Below are positions 1-7,575 of a stretch of DNA of 64,000 nucleotides, one piece after another; the stretch's first letter is position 1; each line of letters begins with the position of its first letter. The notes under the pieces are model-generated. The model was given only the letters and a program-made list of their open reading frames with translations, did no database searches and was not told the DNA's origin. Origin of the DNA: Palauibacter sp965207805 (GTDB lineage Bacteria > Gemmatimonadota > Gemmatimonadetes > Palauibacterales > Palauibacteraceae); NCBI GenBank assembly GCA_965207805.1, contig OZ242312.1, forward strand, positions 1,674,001 through 1,738,000, read 5' to 3'. The position numbers and the translations under genes are program-made.

Positions 1-225
1 GGCGGGGGAGGTGGACGAGACGTGCATCGGCGCTCCGGAGTGAAGCACGCCGCAAAAGAGAATCCGGATTGCTATCGGGGGCTCTTGTGTTCCAAGGTCC
101 GGCGATGGGAACTCAGGGAGGGGGGCTCAACCACGAAGACGAAGCTCTCCGCCACCACGCTCCGGCCATCTCTGGAGGCGGTGGTCGTCCGGTCCGCCTC
201 TGCTCTGGCACCGGCACGGGGTCAG
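1..225. other. window-edge stretch without a recognisable gene
   Basis: No reading frame here resembles a known protein. The frame that starts at base 2 stays open for 13 codons and ends in TGA at 41-43. It could be the last residues of a gene lying left of the window, but that is too short to support. The frame used by the remnant at 226-637 is open back to base 1, yet its translation upstream of about 226 does not align with the corresponding part of the two intact paralogues (44853-46667 and 58726-61995). The remnant's 5' part therefore seems to be deleted or scrambled. Confidence 0.4.
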
Positions 226-637
226 ACCTCGGTCGATGCGCCTCCGGCTCTACCGCGAGGCGGCGGCGAATACCAGCTCGTCGGGGACATAGGCGATGGC
301 AACGAACTATTCCGCCTGCGCTTCGATATGACCGCGGTGGCCGATGGGGACGGGAGTTCGAGCTTCGCGTTCGTACTCCCCGTCGAGCCCGGGTGGGAGG
401 GCCAACTGGCGAGCATCACACTCACCGGTCCGGGCGGATCGGTTACGCTCGACGGGGAGAGCGATCTCCCAACCGCGATCCTGCACGCCCCGCGGACGAG
501 ACAGGTGCGCGGTATCCTTCGGAAAGCCGCCGGGCACCGCAAACTTGGCAGATGCGGTCGCCGCGCTGTCGCCGGAACCCGGCTTGGAAGTGCTGTTCAG
601 CCGCGGTATACCGGACCCCGGAGGCTGGCGGCCCTGA
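226..637 (+). pseudogene. C-terminal remnant of metzincin-like lipoprotease family, frameshifted
   Basis: Frame 1 from about 226 reads VDAPP, then YQLVGDIGDG, LFRLRFDM and LPVEPGWEGQLASITLTGPG. This aligns closely with the C-terminal module of the proteins at 44853-46667 and 58726-61995 (for example LPVEPAWETALASLSLDGPG in the latter). After QVRGILRK, near 523-525, the homology moves into frame 2, reading LSPEPGLEVLFSRGIPDP and ending at TGA 635-637, again as in the 58726 gene (LAPEPGLEVLVSSGLPGA). Removing one A from the AAA at 523-525 restores a single frame. About 135 codons of the C-terminus remain. The signal peptide, Ig-like and HExxH protease modules are absent from the window. Either a decayed third family member or, less likely, the end of a gene with an assembly error. 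Confidence 0.8.
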
Positions 638-722
638 GAGCGGCTTGGTACGGCAAACCGGTCTCGTATCCCGTTGCCACCAACAAGGGCCAACGGAATC
701 CAGTTCTTCCCGGCGGAAATAA

Positions 723-778
723 TGGTGGGAAAATTCCATCACCATGTCCGTAAAATACATATACCACAACGATTTACG
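723..778. promoter_or_regulatory. AT-rich leader with two dyads upstream of the amidase gene
   Basis: This is the most AT-rich part of the 638-842 gap. It holds TGGTG (723-727) facing CACCA (740-744), and CGTAAA (749-754) facing TTTACG (773-778). The position 65-120 bases before the amidase start suits a promoter or operator. No convincing -35/-10 pair was found. The rest of the gap shows nothing else apart from the AAGGGG ribosome binding site near 831-837. Confidence 0.25.
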
Positions 779-842
779 ATTACAGCCTGAACAGTCTGCG
801 GGAACGTCTTTCTGACCAGCCGCTGACGGGAAGGGGATCGCC

Positions 843-2483
843 ATGATCGATCGACGAGGCTTCATCGGGGCCAGCGTCGCCGGGGGACTCGGCGCCATGG
901 CCGCGGCCTCCGGGTGCGCGCCGGAAGACGGGTCCGACGGTCCCGGCGCCGGTGACACGGGCGGCGCGACGGCGGTGCCGCCCTTCGACCTAGACGAGGT
1001 GACGGTCGACGAACTCCAGGCGAGCATGGCGTCGGGCGAGCGCACGGCCCGCTCGATCGCGGAACTGTACCTCGAACGCATCGAGGCGCTGGACGGGCAG
1101 GGCCTGGAACTGCGCTCGATCATCGAGACGAACCCGGACGCGCTCGCCATCGCCGACGAACTGGACGCCGAGCGCGCGGCGGGGACCGTGCGCGGGCCGC
1201 TGCACGGGATTCCGGTCGCGCTCAAGGACAACATCGACACGCACGACCGCATGACGACGACGGCGGGTTCGCTGGCGCTGGAGGGCTCGATCCCGCCGCA
1301 GGACTCGTTCGTGGCCGCCCGGCTGCGCGAGGCGGGGGCCGTCATCCTTGCCAAGGCGAACCTCAGCGAGTGGGCGTACTTCCGGGGCGTGCGCGCGACC
1401 TCCGGCTGGAGCGCGCGCGGCGGCCAGTGCCGGAACCCCTACGCGCTCGACCGGAACCCGTGCGGCTCGAGTTCCGGCTCCGGCGTCGCGGCATCGGCGA
1501 ACCTGTGCGCGCTTACGGTGGGGACGGAGACGGGCGGCTCCATCATGTGTCCCTCCTCCAGCAACGGCATCGTGGGCATCAAACCGACGGTCGGACTGTG
1601 GAGCCGGGCCGGCGTCATCCCCATCTCCCACTCACAGGACACGGCGGGACCCATGTGCCGGACGGTCCGCGACGCCGCCATCCTGCTCGGCGCATGCATT
1701 GGCGTCGACCCGCGCGATGCCGCCACCACCGCGAGCGAAGGCCGGGGGCACACCGACTACACGGAGTTCCTCGACCCGGCCGGGCTTGAGGGCGCCCGCA
1801 TCGGCGTCGTGCGCAGCTTCCCCGGCTTCGACCCGCGCGTGCTGGCGCTGTTCGACGAGGCGATCGAGGCGATGCGGGCGGAGGGCGCGGTCATCATCGA
1901 TCCCGCCAACATGGACGCGGCGGCCTGGAACGATCCGCTGTCGCTCGTGTTGCTGGAGTACGAATTCAAGGCCGACCTCAACGCCTACCTCGCCGGGCTG
2001 GGTCCGGACGCCCCGGTGAAGAGCCTGGCCGAGGTCATCGAGTTCAACGAGCGCAACGCCGACCGGGAGATGCCGCACTTTGGCCAGGAGCGCCTGATCG
2101 CCTCGCAGGCGCGCGGGCCGCTCACGGACCCCGAATACCTGAACGCCGTCGCCACGATTCAGCGCGCGAACCGGGAGGACGGGATCGACCGGCTGGCGCG
2201 GGAGCACGACCTGGATGCGATCGTCGCGCCCACGCGTGACCTTCCGTGGCCGACCGACCACATCAAAGGGGACCGGCTCGACGGCGGATCGTCCGCCGCC
2301 CCCGCCGCGATCGCCGGCTACCCGGACATCACGGTGCCGATGGGGTTTGTGCGTGGACTCCCGGCGGGGGTCTCGTTCTTCGGACCCGCCTGGACGGAGC
2401 CCACGCTGCTGCGGATCGCCTACGCCTACGAGCAGGCCACGAACGAGCGCCGCGCCCCGACGTTCGCCTCGACGCTCGGCTGA
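843..2483 (+). CDS. amidase signature family hydrolase, Tat-exported lipoprotein
   Basis: 546 aa. It belongs to the amidase-signature serine hydrolases, which cleave carboxamides with a Ser-cisSer-Lys triad. Visible residues: catalytic Lys at K128 (ALKDN), the glycine/serine loop GSSSGSG at 208-214 supplying the cis-Ser, and nucleophile S233 in GTETGGSI, followed by the usual GIVGIKPT. The N-terminus DRRGFIG is a twin-arginine motif, and ASGC (C25) looks like a lipobox. It is therefore probably exported folded and anchored in the envelope. The start ATG follows AAGGGGATC at good spacing. It is monocistronic, and the convergent neighbour lies 39 bp downstream. The substrate cannot be told: this family spans peptide amides, indoleacetamide and nylon oligomers. 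Lack of GatB/GatC neighbours and the export signal argue against GatA. Confidence 0.93.
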   Translation: MIDRRGFIGASVAGGLGAMAAASGCAPEDGSDGPGAGDTGGATAVPPFDLDEVTVDELQASMASGERTARSIAELYLERIEALDGQGLELRSIIETNPDALAIADELDAERAAGTVRGPLHGIPVALKDNIDTHDRMTTTAGSLALEGSIPPQDSFVAARLREAGAVILAKANLSEWAYFRGVRATSGWSARGGQCRNPYALDRNPCGSSSGSGVAASANLCALTVGTETGGSIMCPSSSNGIVGIKPTVGLWSRAGVIPISHSQDTAGPMCRTVRDAAILLGACIGVDPRDAATTASEGRGHTDYTEFLDPAGLEGARIGVVRSFPGFDPRVLALFDEAIEAMRAEGAVIIDPANMDAAAWNDPLSLVLLEYEFKADLNAYLAGLGPDAPVKSLAEVIEFNERNADREMPHFGQERLIASQARGPLTDPEYLNAVATIQRANREDGIDRLAREHDLDAIVAPTRDLPWPTDHIKGDRLDGGSSAAPAAIAGYPDITVPMGFVRGLPAGVSFFGPAWTEPTLLRIAYAYEQATNERRAPTFASTLG

Positions 2484-2519
2484 TCCGGAACCCGGTGGCG
2501 CTTCGGGCGCCCGCCCGGA
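2484..2519. terminator. candidate bidirectional hairpin between convergent genes
   Basis: Nested arms TCCGG (2484-2488)/CCGGA (2515-2519) and GGCGC (2497-2501)/GCGCC (2507-2511), with loop TTCGG, fill the gap between the amidase stop and the beta-solenoid gene stop. There is no T-tract on either side, so a strong intrinsic terminator is not proven. Confidence 0.35.
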
Positions 2520-2522
2520 GCG

Positions 2523-3311
2523 TCAGCCGCGGCGGACGAGGGCGATGCCGCCGTTGACCGTGCGCACCTCGATGTCCGGCCCGCCGGCGCCGATCTCCCC
2601 GGACGCGGATTTGGGACCCCAGTGGCCGCGGATCGTGAGCGGGAACTCGGTGTCGATCGAACCGTTCACCGTCTGGATTTCAACGTCCGCGTCGGTCCCG
2701 TCGGGCAGGACCAGCCGGATCGCCCCGTTCACCGTGCGAAAACTGAGATCCTCGGACGGCTGACTCGCCAGCCTCGCCTCGATGGATCCGTTGACGGTGA
2801 CCGCGGACACCGCCCCACCGTCCAGTACTTCGATGGACCCGTTGACGGTTTGTGCTTCCACTTCGTCGGGGATCCCGCGCGCCTCGATCCCACCGTTCAC
2901 GGTCCGAGCCTCCAGTTCGACGCCGGCCGGAACCTCGACCGTGAAGTGTACCTTCACGTCGTTGTTGCGGACGCTCATCTCGTAGTCATCGCCCCGGCCG
3001 CAGCGGTTCGGGTCGCGCCCGCGCCTCGACGGGTAAACGGCACAGATCAGGACGCCCCGCGAGTCCTCCACCACCTCGATGCGGACGGAATCGGGATCGT
3101 CGTCATCCCATTCCTTCGTGGCCCGGACCCGCACCTCGCCGCCGCTCACCGCGCTCGCCGCGATGGAGCCGTTCACGCCCCGGATCGTGACCGCGTCCCC
3201 GCGATCCACGGCCCCTTGCCATTCAAAATCCTGGGCGCGTGCGTCCGCCGCCCCCAGGCACACCAGCCATGCCGCCGCCGCGGCGAGTGGTCGCGCTGTA
3301 TTTCGCATCAT
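2523..3311 (-). CDS. exported DUF4097-like beta-solenoid protein with TVNG repeats
   Basis: 262 aa. A signal peptide (residues 1-27, ending ADARAQ) precedes a beta-rich body. The motif VNG(S/G/A)I recurs seven times (GVNGSI, TVNGGI, TVNGSI and so on) about every 15-25 residues, the pattern of DUF4097 right-handed beta-helix proteins. A central section (about 55-110) rich in D, R and two Cys breaks the repeat. The start is one of two adjacent ATGs preceded by GGGAGCAGC. It is the last gene of the unit EamA, ECF sigma, anti-sigma, beta-solenoid, beta-solenoid, 35 bp after its relative. It probably acts in the periplasm or at the cell surface under control of the sigma factor. No catalytic residues are evident, and DUF4097 functions are poorly known. 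Confidence 0.8.
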   Translation of the reverse strand: MMRNTARPLAAAAAWLVCLGAADARAQDFEWQGAVDRGDAVTIRGVNGSIAASAVSGGEVRVRATKEWDDDDPDSVRIEVVEDSRGVLICAVYPSRRGRDPNRCGRGDDYEMSVRNNDVKVHFTVEVPAGVELEARTVNGGIEARGIPDEVEAQTVNGSIEVLDGGAVSAVTVNGSIEARLASQPSEDLSFRTVNGAIRLVLPDGTDADVEIQTVNGSIDTEFPLTIRGHWGPKSASGEIGAGGPDIEVRTVNGGIALVRRG

Positions 3312-3346
3312 GCTGCTCCCGGTTTCGTGGGTTCCAGTGTCGTGCA

Positions 3347-4201
3347 CTAACTGTCGAGGTCGGGGGTGCGCTCCCCCGGCCGAATGAGGAGGATGTCTCC
3401 GTCGAACGACTTCAGCGTCACGGCGGCCGATCCGTCGCCGACCGTGAACTCTCCGCCCCGCACGCTGCCTCCGCGGAACTGGATGGGGAACGAGGGGACG
3501 AGTTCTCCGTCGAACGTGGACACGGAGACGTGGGCGCCGGCGTTCTCCGGGACGGCGAATGTCACGTCGCCGTCGTGGGTGCTGAGCGAGTAGCTGCCGT
3601 CGCCGTGAAGGGCGCCATCGAACCAGACGTCGCCATCCACCGTGGCGGCGGAAATGGCTCGTGTGTCGGCGTTCGTCACGACGATGTCCGCGTCGATGCC
3701 GCTGACGCTCATGCTTCCCGCGACCCGATCGAGCCACACGTCGCCGTCCGTCACGCTGACCGTAGCGGATCCGGCGTTCGATACCGTCACGGAACCGTCC
3801 AGCGTGGCGACGCTGACGCCGGCGGCGCCGTCGATTTCCACGTCTCCGTCCGCCGTCCGCACGGCCACCGCGCCCCGGACGACGCCGGCTACCGTGACAT
3901 CGCCTTCGTGTCCGACCACGCTTACGTCGACATCCTCCGGCAGGTAGATGAGGAAGTCCGCGCCGTCGCCGCTCGGGCTCGTACCAAGCCGAATCGTACC
4001 GCCCGAAGACTGCACGCGAATCCTGCCGTCATCGTCGTCGAGCACGACCCGCGCCTCGCGGCCGCTCGCGCCCATCACCCGGATATCTCCCTCGCGGTGT
4101 TCGATCTCGATGCGCGCGCCCTCGGGCACCGCGAACGTCGTATCGCGCGCGCCCGGACTCGTCGCGAGGAGAGCCGCCAAGACAACCGTCACCGGGGCCA
4201 T
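3347..4201 (-). CDS. exported DUF4097-like beta-solenoid protein with DGDV repeats
   Basis: 284 aa with a short signal peptide (residues 1-19). The body is a repeat of (D/E)GD(V/I)-type turns: EGDIRV, EGDVTV, DGDVEI, DGSVTV, DGDVWL, DADIVV, DGDVWF, DGDVTF, DGELVP and DGDILL, spaced about 17-30 residues. This implies a parallel beta-helix of about ten rungs with acidic turns. Its ATG shares one base with the TGA of the anti-sigma gene (TGATG), so translation is coupled to the regulator. It is distantly related to the protein that follows it, but with a different turn motif. The acidic turns might bind cations (inference). No enzyme motif is present. Confidence 0.78.
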   Translation of the reverse strand: MAPVTVVLAALLATSPGARDTTFAVPEGARIEIEHREGDIRVMGASGREARVVLDDDDGRIRVQSSGGTIRLGTSPSGDGADFLIYLPEDVDVSVVGHEGDVTVAGVVRGAVAVRTADGDVEIDGAAGVSVATLDGSVTVSNAGSATVSVTDGDVWLDRVAGSMSVSGIDADIVVTNADTRAISAATVDGDVWFDGALHGDGSYSLSTHDGDVTFAVPENAGAHVSVSTFDGELVPSFPIQFRGGSVRGGEFTVGDGSAAVTLKSFDGDILLIRPGERTPDLDS

Positions 4202-4953
4202 CAGTCTGTCGCCGCCAGCTGCACGGCCTCAGCAAGGAACTCCGACTTGCGTCGCATCGTGTTCTCCATGTGTTGCTGGATGTAGGGGTCATCGGGCAGT
4301 TCGAGCAGCGCCGCGCGGGCGTCCTCGATCGCCCGGTCGATTGTCACGAGCGCGCGGCGGATGCGCGCCACGGTCTCCGGCGGCAGCGGCCGCTCCGCGT
4401 CGAACAGCACGCGCTCAAGCTCGGCGATCAGACGGGCGTACTCCTCGGCGCTCGAACCTCCGTCCTGAAGCGTCGAGGCGTTTTGCACGGTCGGGGGCAG
4501 GAGCGACGGGGCGCCGAGTCCCGGGGAGGTGTCCGCCGCGCCCGCGTTCGCTTGGACGTCGTCCCGCGCCACGGCTGTCCACACGAGGGCCGCGGACAGC
4601 CACACCAGCGCGATGCCGGCCGCGAGCTGCGGCGCGAAACGCGCGATGAGGCGGGCGGGCGGCCTGCGCCGGCTTGGCGCCTCCACCGTGTCGGGCGGCA
4701 CCTCCGCGAGCCCGGCGGGCCGGGCGCCGATCCGCGCCGCGATGCCGGGCCAGAGGTCCTCGGCCGGTTCGCGCGGCCCGAGGCTCGCGGCCCGGTCCAC
4801 CACGGCCTCGAGTTCCGCGAGCGTCCGGGCGGAGTCCTCGCAACGCTCCAAGTGCCGCTCGATCAGGACCTCCTCCTCGACGCCGAGGCCGCCGTCGAGG
4901 TACTCCGAGAGACGGTCCCGAAAGCGATCCTTCCGCCGTTCTCGATCTGTCAT
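4201..4953 (-). CDS. membrane-spanning anti-sigma factor with altered zinc motif
   Basis: 250 aa. The N-terminal cytoplasmic domain (1-60) resembles the anti-sigma zinc-finger fold: LSEYLDGGLG, then ERHLERCEDSA. The usual HxxxCxxC becomes H34-C38-S41, so the last Cys is replaced by Ser. A transmembrane segment lies at about 108-128 (AAGIALVWLSAALVW). The periplasmic part (130-250) is helical and charged. It would bind and inhibit the ECF sigma factor encoded immediately upstream, whose stop lies 8 bases before this ATG. A GGAAAGG site precedes the start. The downstream beta-solenoid gene overlaps it by one base. Role is assigned from context plus domain pattern; zinc dependence is doubtful given the substitution. 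Confidence 0.8.
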   Translation of the reverse strand: MTDRERRKDRFRDRLSEYLDGGLGVEEEVLIERHLERCEDSARTLAELEAVVDRAASLGPREPAEDLWPGIAARIGARPAGLAEVPPDTVEAPSRRRPPARLIARFAPQLAAGIALVWLSAALVWTAVARDDVQANAGAADTSPGLGAPSLLPPTVQNASTLQDGGSSAEEYARLIAELERVLFDAERPLPPETVARIRRALVTIDRAIEDARAALLELPDDPYIQQHMENTMRRKSEFLAEAVQLAATD

Positions 4954-4961
4954 CGTCTCAA

Positions 4962-5636
4962 CTACCTTTCCAGGTGCCGTCTCAGAATCATCCGCGCCCG
5001 GTGCAGCTGGGACTTGGACGTGCCGGCCGTGATGTCCAACTGTTCTGCGATCTCGCGGTGCTTGTAGCCCTCGACATCGTGCAGGACGAAGACCTCGCGC
5101 GCGCCATCCGGGAGCCGTTCGAGCGCGACCTCGAAGTCGAGGCGGATCTCGATGCTGTCGTGCCGCGCCCGGGCCACAGCCAGCGGAATCTCGTTCGCCA
5201 TCTCCCGTTCCCGTTGCAGCTTCAGCGCTCGCAGCCGGCTGCACATGAGGTTCACCGCCAATCGGTACAGCCACGAACTGAAGGCCGCCTCGCCGCGGAA
5301 CGTCCCGAGCTTCTCCCACGCCCGCACAAAAACATCCTGCGTGAGTTCGTCCGCCCGTTCGCTCCCGGCCATTCGGCACGCGAGCCCGTACACCCGCGAC
5401 ACGTGGGCGCGGTAGAGGCGTTCGAACGCCTCGGTGTCCCCGAACCTCGCCGCCCGCACGTCGGCCTCGACGCCGGCGGAGAGCTGCCCCTCCGTCCGCG
5501 CGTCCAGCCCGTGCTCCCGCGATTTGCCGTTCGGTTCGATCACGTCCTGGTCCGCGTTACCGTTTCGATCTTGGGACGCGCCCTGTGTCCGAATGGTTGG
5601 AGTGCCGCTGGTTGTGCGTGCATCAGGGGTGGCCAT
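4962..5636 (-). CDS. ECF-family RNA polymerase sigma factor
   Basis: 224 aa. Region 2 spans about 62-130 (FERLYRAHVSRVYGLACRM, DELTQDVFVRAWEKL, SSWLYRLAVNL). Region 4 spans about 165-222 (LPDGAREVFVLHDVEGYKHR, EIAEQLDITAGTSKSQLHRAR). This is the standard two-domain ECF layout. The first ~55 residues are hydrophilic and lower-complexity, longer than usual, and no clear ribosome binding site precedes the chosen ATG, which overlaps the end of the EamA gene by 14 bp. A later start is possible, but no good alternative codon was found before region 2. It is followed at once by its presumed anti-sigma factor and two beta-solenoid proteins, the likely output genes. Confidence 0.93.
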   Translation of the reverse strand: MATPDARTTSGTPTIRTQGASQDRNGNADQDVIEPNGKSREHGLDARTEGQLSAGVEADVRAARFGDTEAFERLYRAHVSRVYGLACRMAGSERADELTQDVFVRAWEKLGTFRGEAAFSSWLYRLAVNLMCSRLRALKLQREREMANEIPLAVARARHDSIEIRLDFEVALERLPDGAREVFVLHDVEGYKHREIAEQLDITAGTSKSQLHRARMILRRHLER

Positions 5637-6507
5637 CGCCGAGGTCCGATCGAGGCTCGAGCCGGAGCGAGAGGACGCCGGCGAGGATGAACGCGGCGCC
5701 GAGCCACTGTCCGGCCGAGAGGCGGTCGCCGAGGACGGCGGCGGCGAGCGCGAGTGTCACGGCAGGCTCCATGGTGGCGGCGGTCGCCGCCCGGCCCGGG
5801 CCGATCCACTGGATCCCGATGAGGAAGGCCGTGATGGGGACGGCGGTCGAGAAGAGGCCGATCGCGGCCAGAAGGAGCAGCGGGGCGGGCGCGAGCGGTA
5901 CGCCGATGCCCCCCGTCGCCAGCCCGGCGGCCGAGATCGCGATGGCGGTGGACGTCAGCGCCACGGCCGTCGCGGAGATGGGCGGCAGCCCGGCGAAGAC
6001 GCCGTGGCTCCGTACGATCCACCACGCGAGGAACACGACCGCGAGCATGACGAGTCCCGCGCCAAGCGGATCGCCCCCTCCGAATCCGGTGCCGATGGTC
6101 AGCGCGCACCCGGCGGTCGTGAGCGCGAGCGCGGCGATGCGGCGCGGAGTGAAGCGTTCGCCGACCCAGAACCGCGCCAGGAGCACGGTCATCGCCGGAT
6201 AGGTGAACAGGACGAGCGTCGCGACCGAAGCCGGCAGGCGATCGAGCCCCAGCATGTAACACACCGAGTTGACTGCGTACAGCAGACCGAGCAGGACGAG
6301 GCCGGTCCGTCGTCCGCGCGGGGGCCGGGGCCGCCCGGTGGCGACCACGAAGATCCACAGCAACCCGCTCCCGAGCAGGAAGCGCCAGGCGAGCAGCGGC
6401 AGCACCTCGACGCCCGCCGCGAGTGCGAGCTTGGCGAAGATCGGCAGGGCCCCATACCCGAGGGAGGCGAGGAATACGACGAGGAGGCCCCGAGTGATCT
6501 TGCGCAT
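5623..6507 (-). CDS. EamA/DMT-superfamily transporter
   Basis: 294 aa, the normal length for a ten-helix drug/metabolite transporter with two EamA repeats. The start MRKITRGLLVVF gives a first membrane helix directly. The frame runs further upstream, but that extension is Arg/Pro-rich and lies in the divergent promoter region. Repeat 1 is about 1-140 and repeat 2 about 145-290, with the typical ERFTPRRIAALALTTAGCAL and MEPAVTLALAAAVLGDRLS patterns near the ends of each half. It probably exports a small metabolite at the inner membrane. It is the first gene of the minus-strand unit leading into the sigma factor, and is divergent from the cyclase gene. Substrate unknown. Confidence 0.88.
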   Translation of the reverse strand: MRKITRGLLVVFLASLGYGALPIFAKLALAAGVEVLPLLAWRFLLGSGLLWIFVVATGRPRPPRGRRTGLVLLGLLYAVNSVCYMLGLDRLPASVATLVLFTYPAMTVLLARFWVGERFTPRRIAALALTTAGCALTIGTGFGGGDPLGAGLVMLAVVFLAWWIVRSHGVFAGLPPISATAVALTSTAIAISAAGLATGGIGVPLAPAPLLLLAAIGLFSTAVPITAFLIGIQWIGPGRAATAATMEPAVTLALAAAVLGDRLSAGQWLGAAFILAGVLSLRLEPRSDLGDGHP

Positions 6508-6616
6508 GGGCGAATCTCGCTTCGCCAACCGCGAGTCGCCACTTTCAGGGCCCGGGCGACACCCCGTGCGGACCACCGGACGACGCCCGGTGCTCAGGAG
6601 GGAAGGGAGGATCAGC

Positions 6617-7486
6617 ATGGCGATTTCGGAGCTTTCGCGCGCGGCCGCAGCCACCCTCGTCGCGTCCGCGGCGGCGGCCTGTTCGGTCTGGGTGGAGACG
6701 CCCGGCGACACGCCGGCTGCCTCGGAGGACGCGGGCGTCGAAGCTCGGGGACCGCTCGACCTGGCGGGCTACGACCTCGTCGACCTCAGCCACGCCTTCA
6801 GCGACGAGACGGTCTACTGGCCGACGGACACCGCGGGGTTCGCGCTGCGGGAACTGGCCTTCGGCGAGACCGAGGGCGGCTACTTCTACTCCGCCTATGC
6901 CCTATCCACGGCCGAACACGGTGGCACCCACATCGATGCCCCTATCCATTTCCTTGAGGGAGGGCCCGACGTCGCGTCGATTCCGCTCCGGCGCCTCATC
7001 GGCCCGGCGGCGGTGATCGATGTGACCGCCCAGGCGGCCGCGGACGTCGACTACCGGCTGACCGTTGCCGATGTGGAGGCGCACGAGGCGGAGCACGGTC
7101 CGATCGAGCCCGGGAGCATCGTCCTCCTTCGCACGGGGTGGAGCGCGCGCTGGCCCGACGCCCTCTCCTACCTCGGGGACGACACGCCCGGGGATGCGTC
7201 GCAGCTCCACTTCCCGAGCTACGGCGAGGCCGCCGCGCGCCTCCTCGTCGAGGAGCGCGAGGCCGCCGCCCTCGGAGCCGACGTGGCTTCCATCGACTAC
7301 GGGGCGTCCACCGACTTCATCGTTCATCAAATCGTCGCCGCGGCGAACGCGCCCGGTCTCGAGAATCTCACGAACCTCGACCGTCTGCCGGCCCGCGGCG
7401 CGACCGTCATCGCCCTGCCGATGAAGATCTCGGGCGGATCGGGAGGTCCCCTGCGCGCCGTGGCGCTCGTGCCGCCGGCGAATTGA
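6617..7486 (+). CDS. cyclase-family metal-dependent hydrolase lipoprotein
   Basis: 289 aa. The family signature HGGTHIDAPIH at 101-111 supplies the metal-binding His/Asp residues of the cyclase/kynurenine-formamidase-like family (PF04199), which opens N-formylkynurenine, isatin and related amides or lactones. The early VDLSHAF and YWP segments and the late LENLTNLDRLP segment also match the family. The N-terminus is a short signal with AAAC (C22), a probable lipobox, unusual for a family that is often cytoplasmic. The start is chosen at the ATG behind GGAAGGGAGGATCAGC. Gamma-glutamyltransferase follows 89 bp downstream on the same strand. Substrate is not evident, and there are no other kynurenine-pathway genes nearby. 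Confidence 0.85.
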   Translation: MAISELSRAAAATLVASAAAACSVWVETPGDTPAASEDAGVEARGPLDLAGYDLVDLSHAFSDETVYWPTDTAGFALRELAFGETEGGYFYSAYALSTAEHGGTHIDAPIHFLEGGPDVASIPLRRLIGPAAVIDVTAQAAADVDYRLTVADVEAHEAEHGPIEPGSIVLLRTGWSARWPDALSYLGDDTPGDASQLHFPSYGEAAARLLVEEREAAALGADVASIDYGASTDFIVHQIVAAANAPGLENLTNLDRLPARGATVIALPMKISGGSGGPLRAVALVPPAN

Positions 7487-7575
7487 CGGCCCTCCCTTTC
7501 CGGCCGCGCGCATTCCGCCGACATTGCGCGCGACTGCGCGACATCCCCAGTGAAACCCCTGGAGGAGGCCCTTCA

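Noticed and set aside
2..43. Thirteen-codon open end that could be the tail of an upstream gene
   Set aside because: Too short to distinguish from chance.
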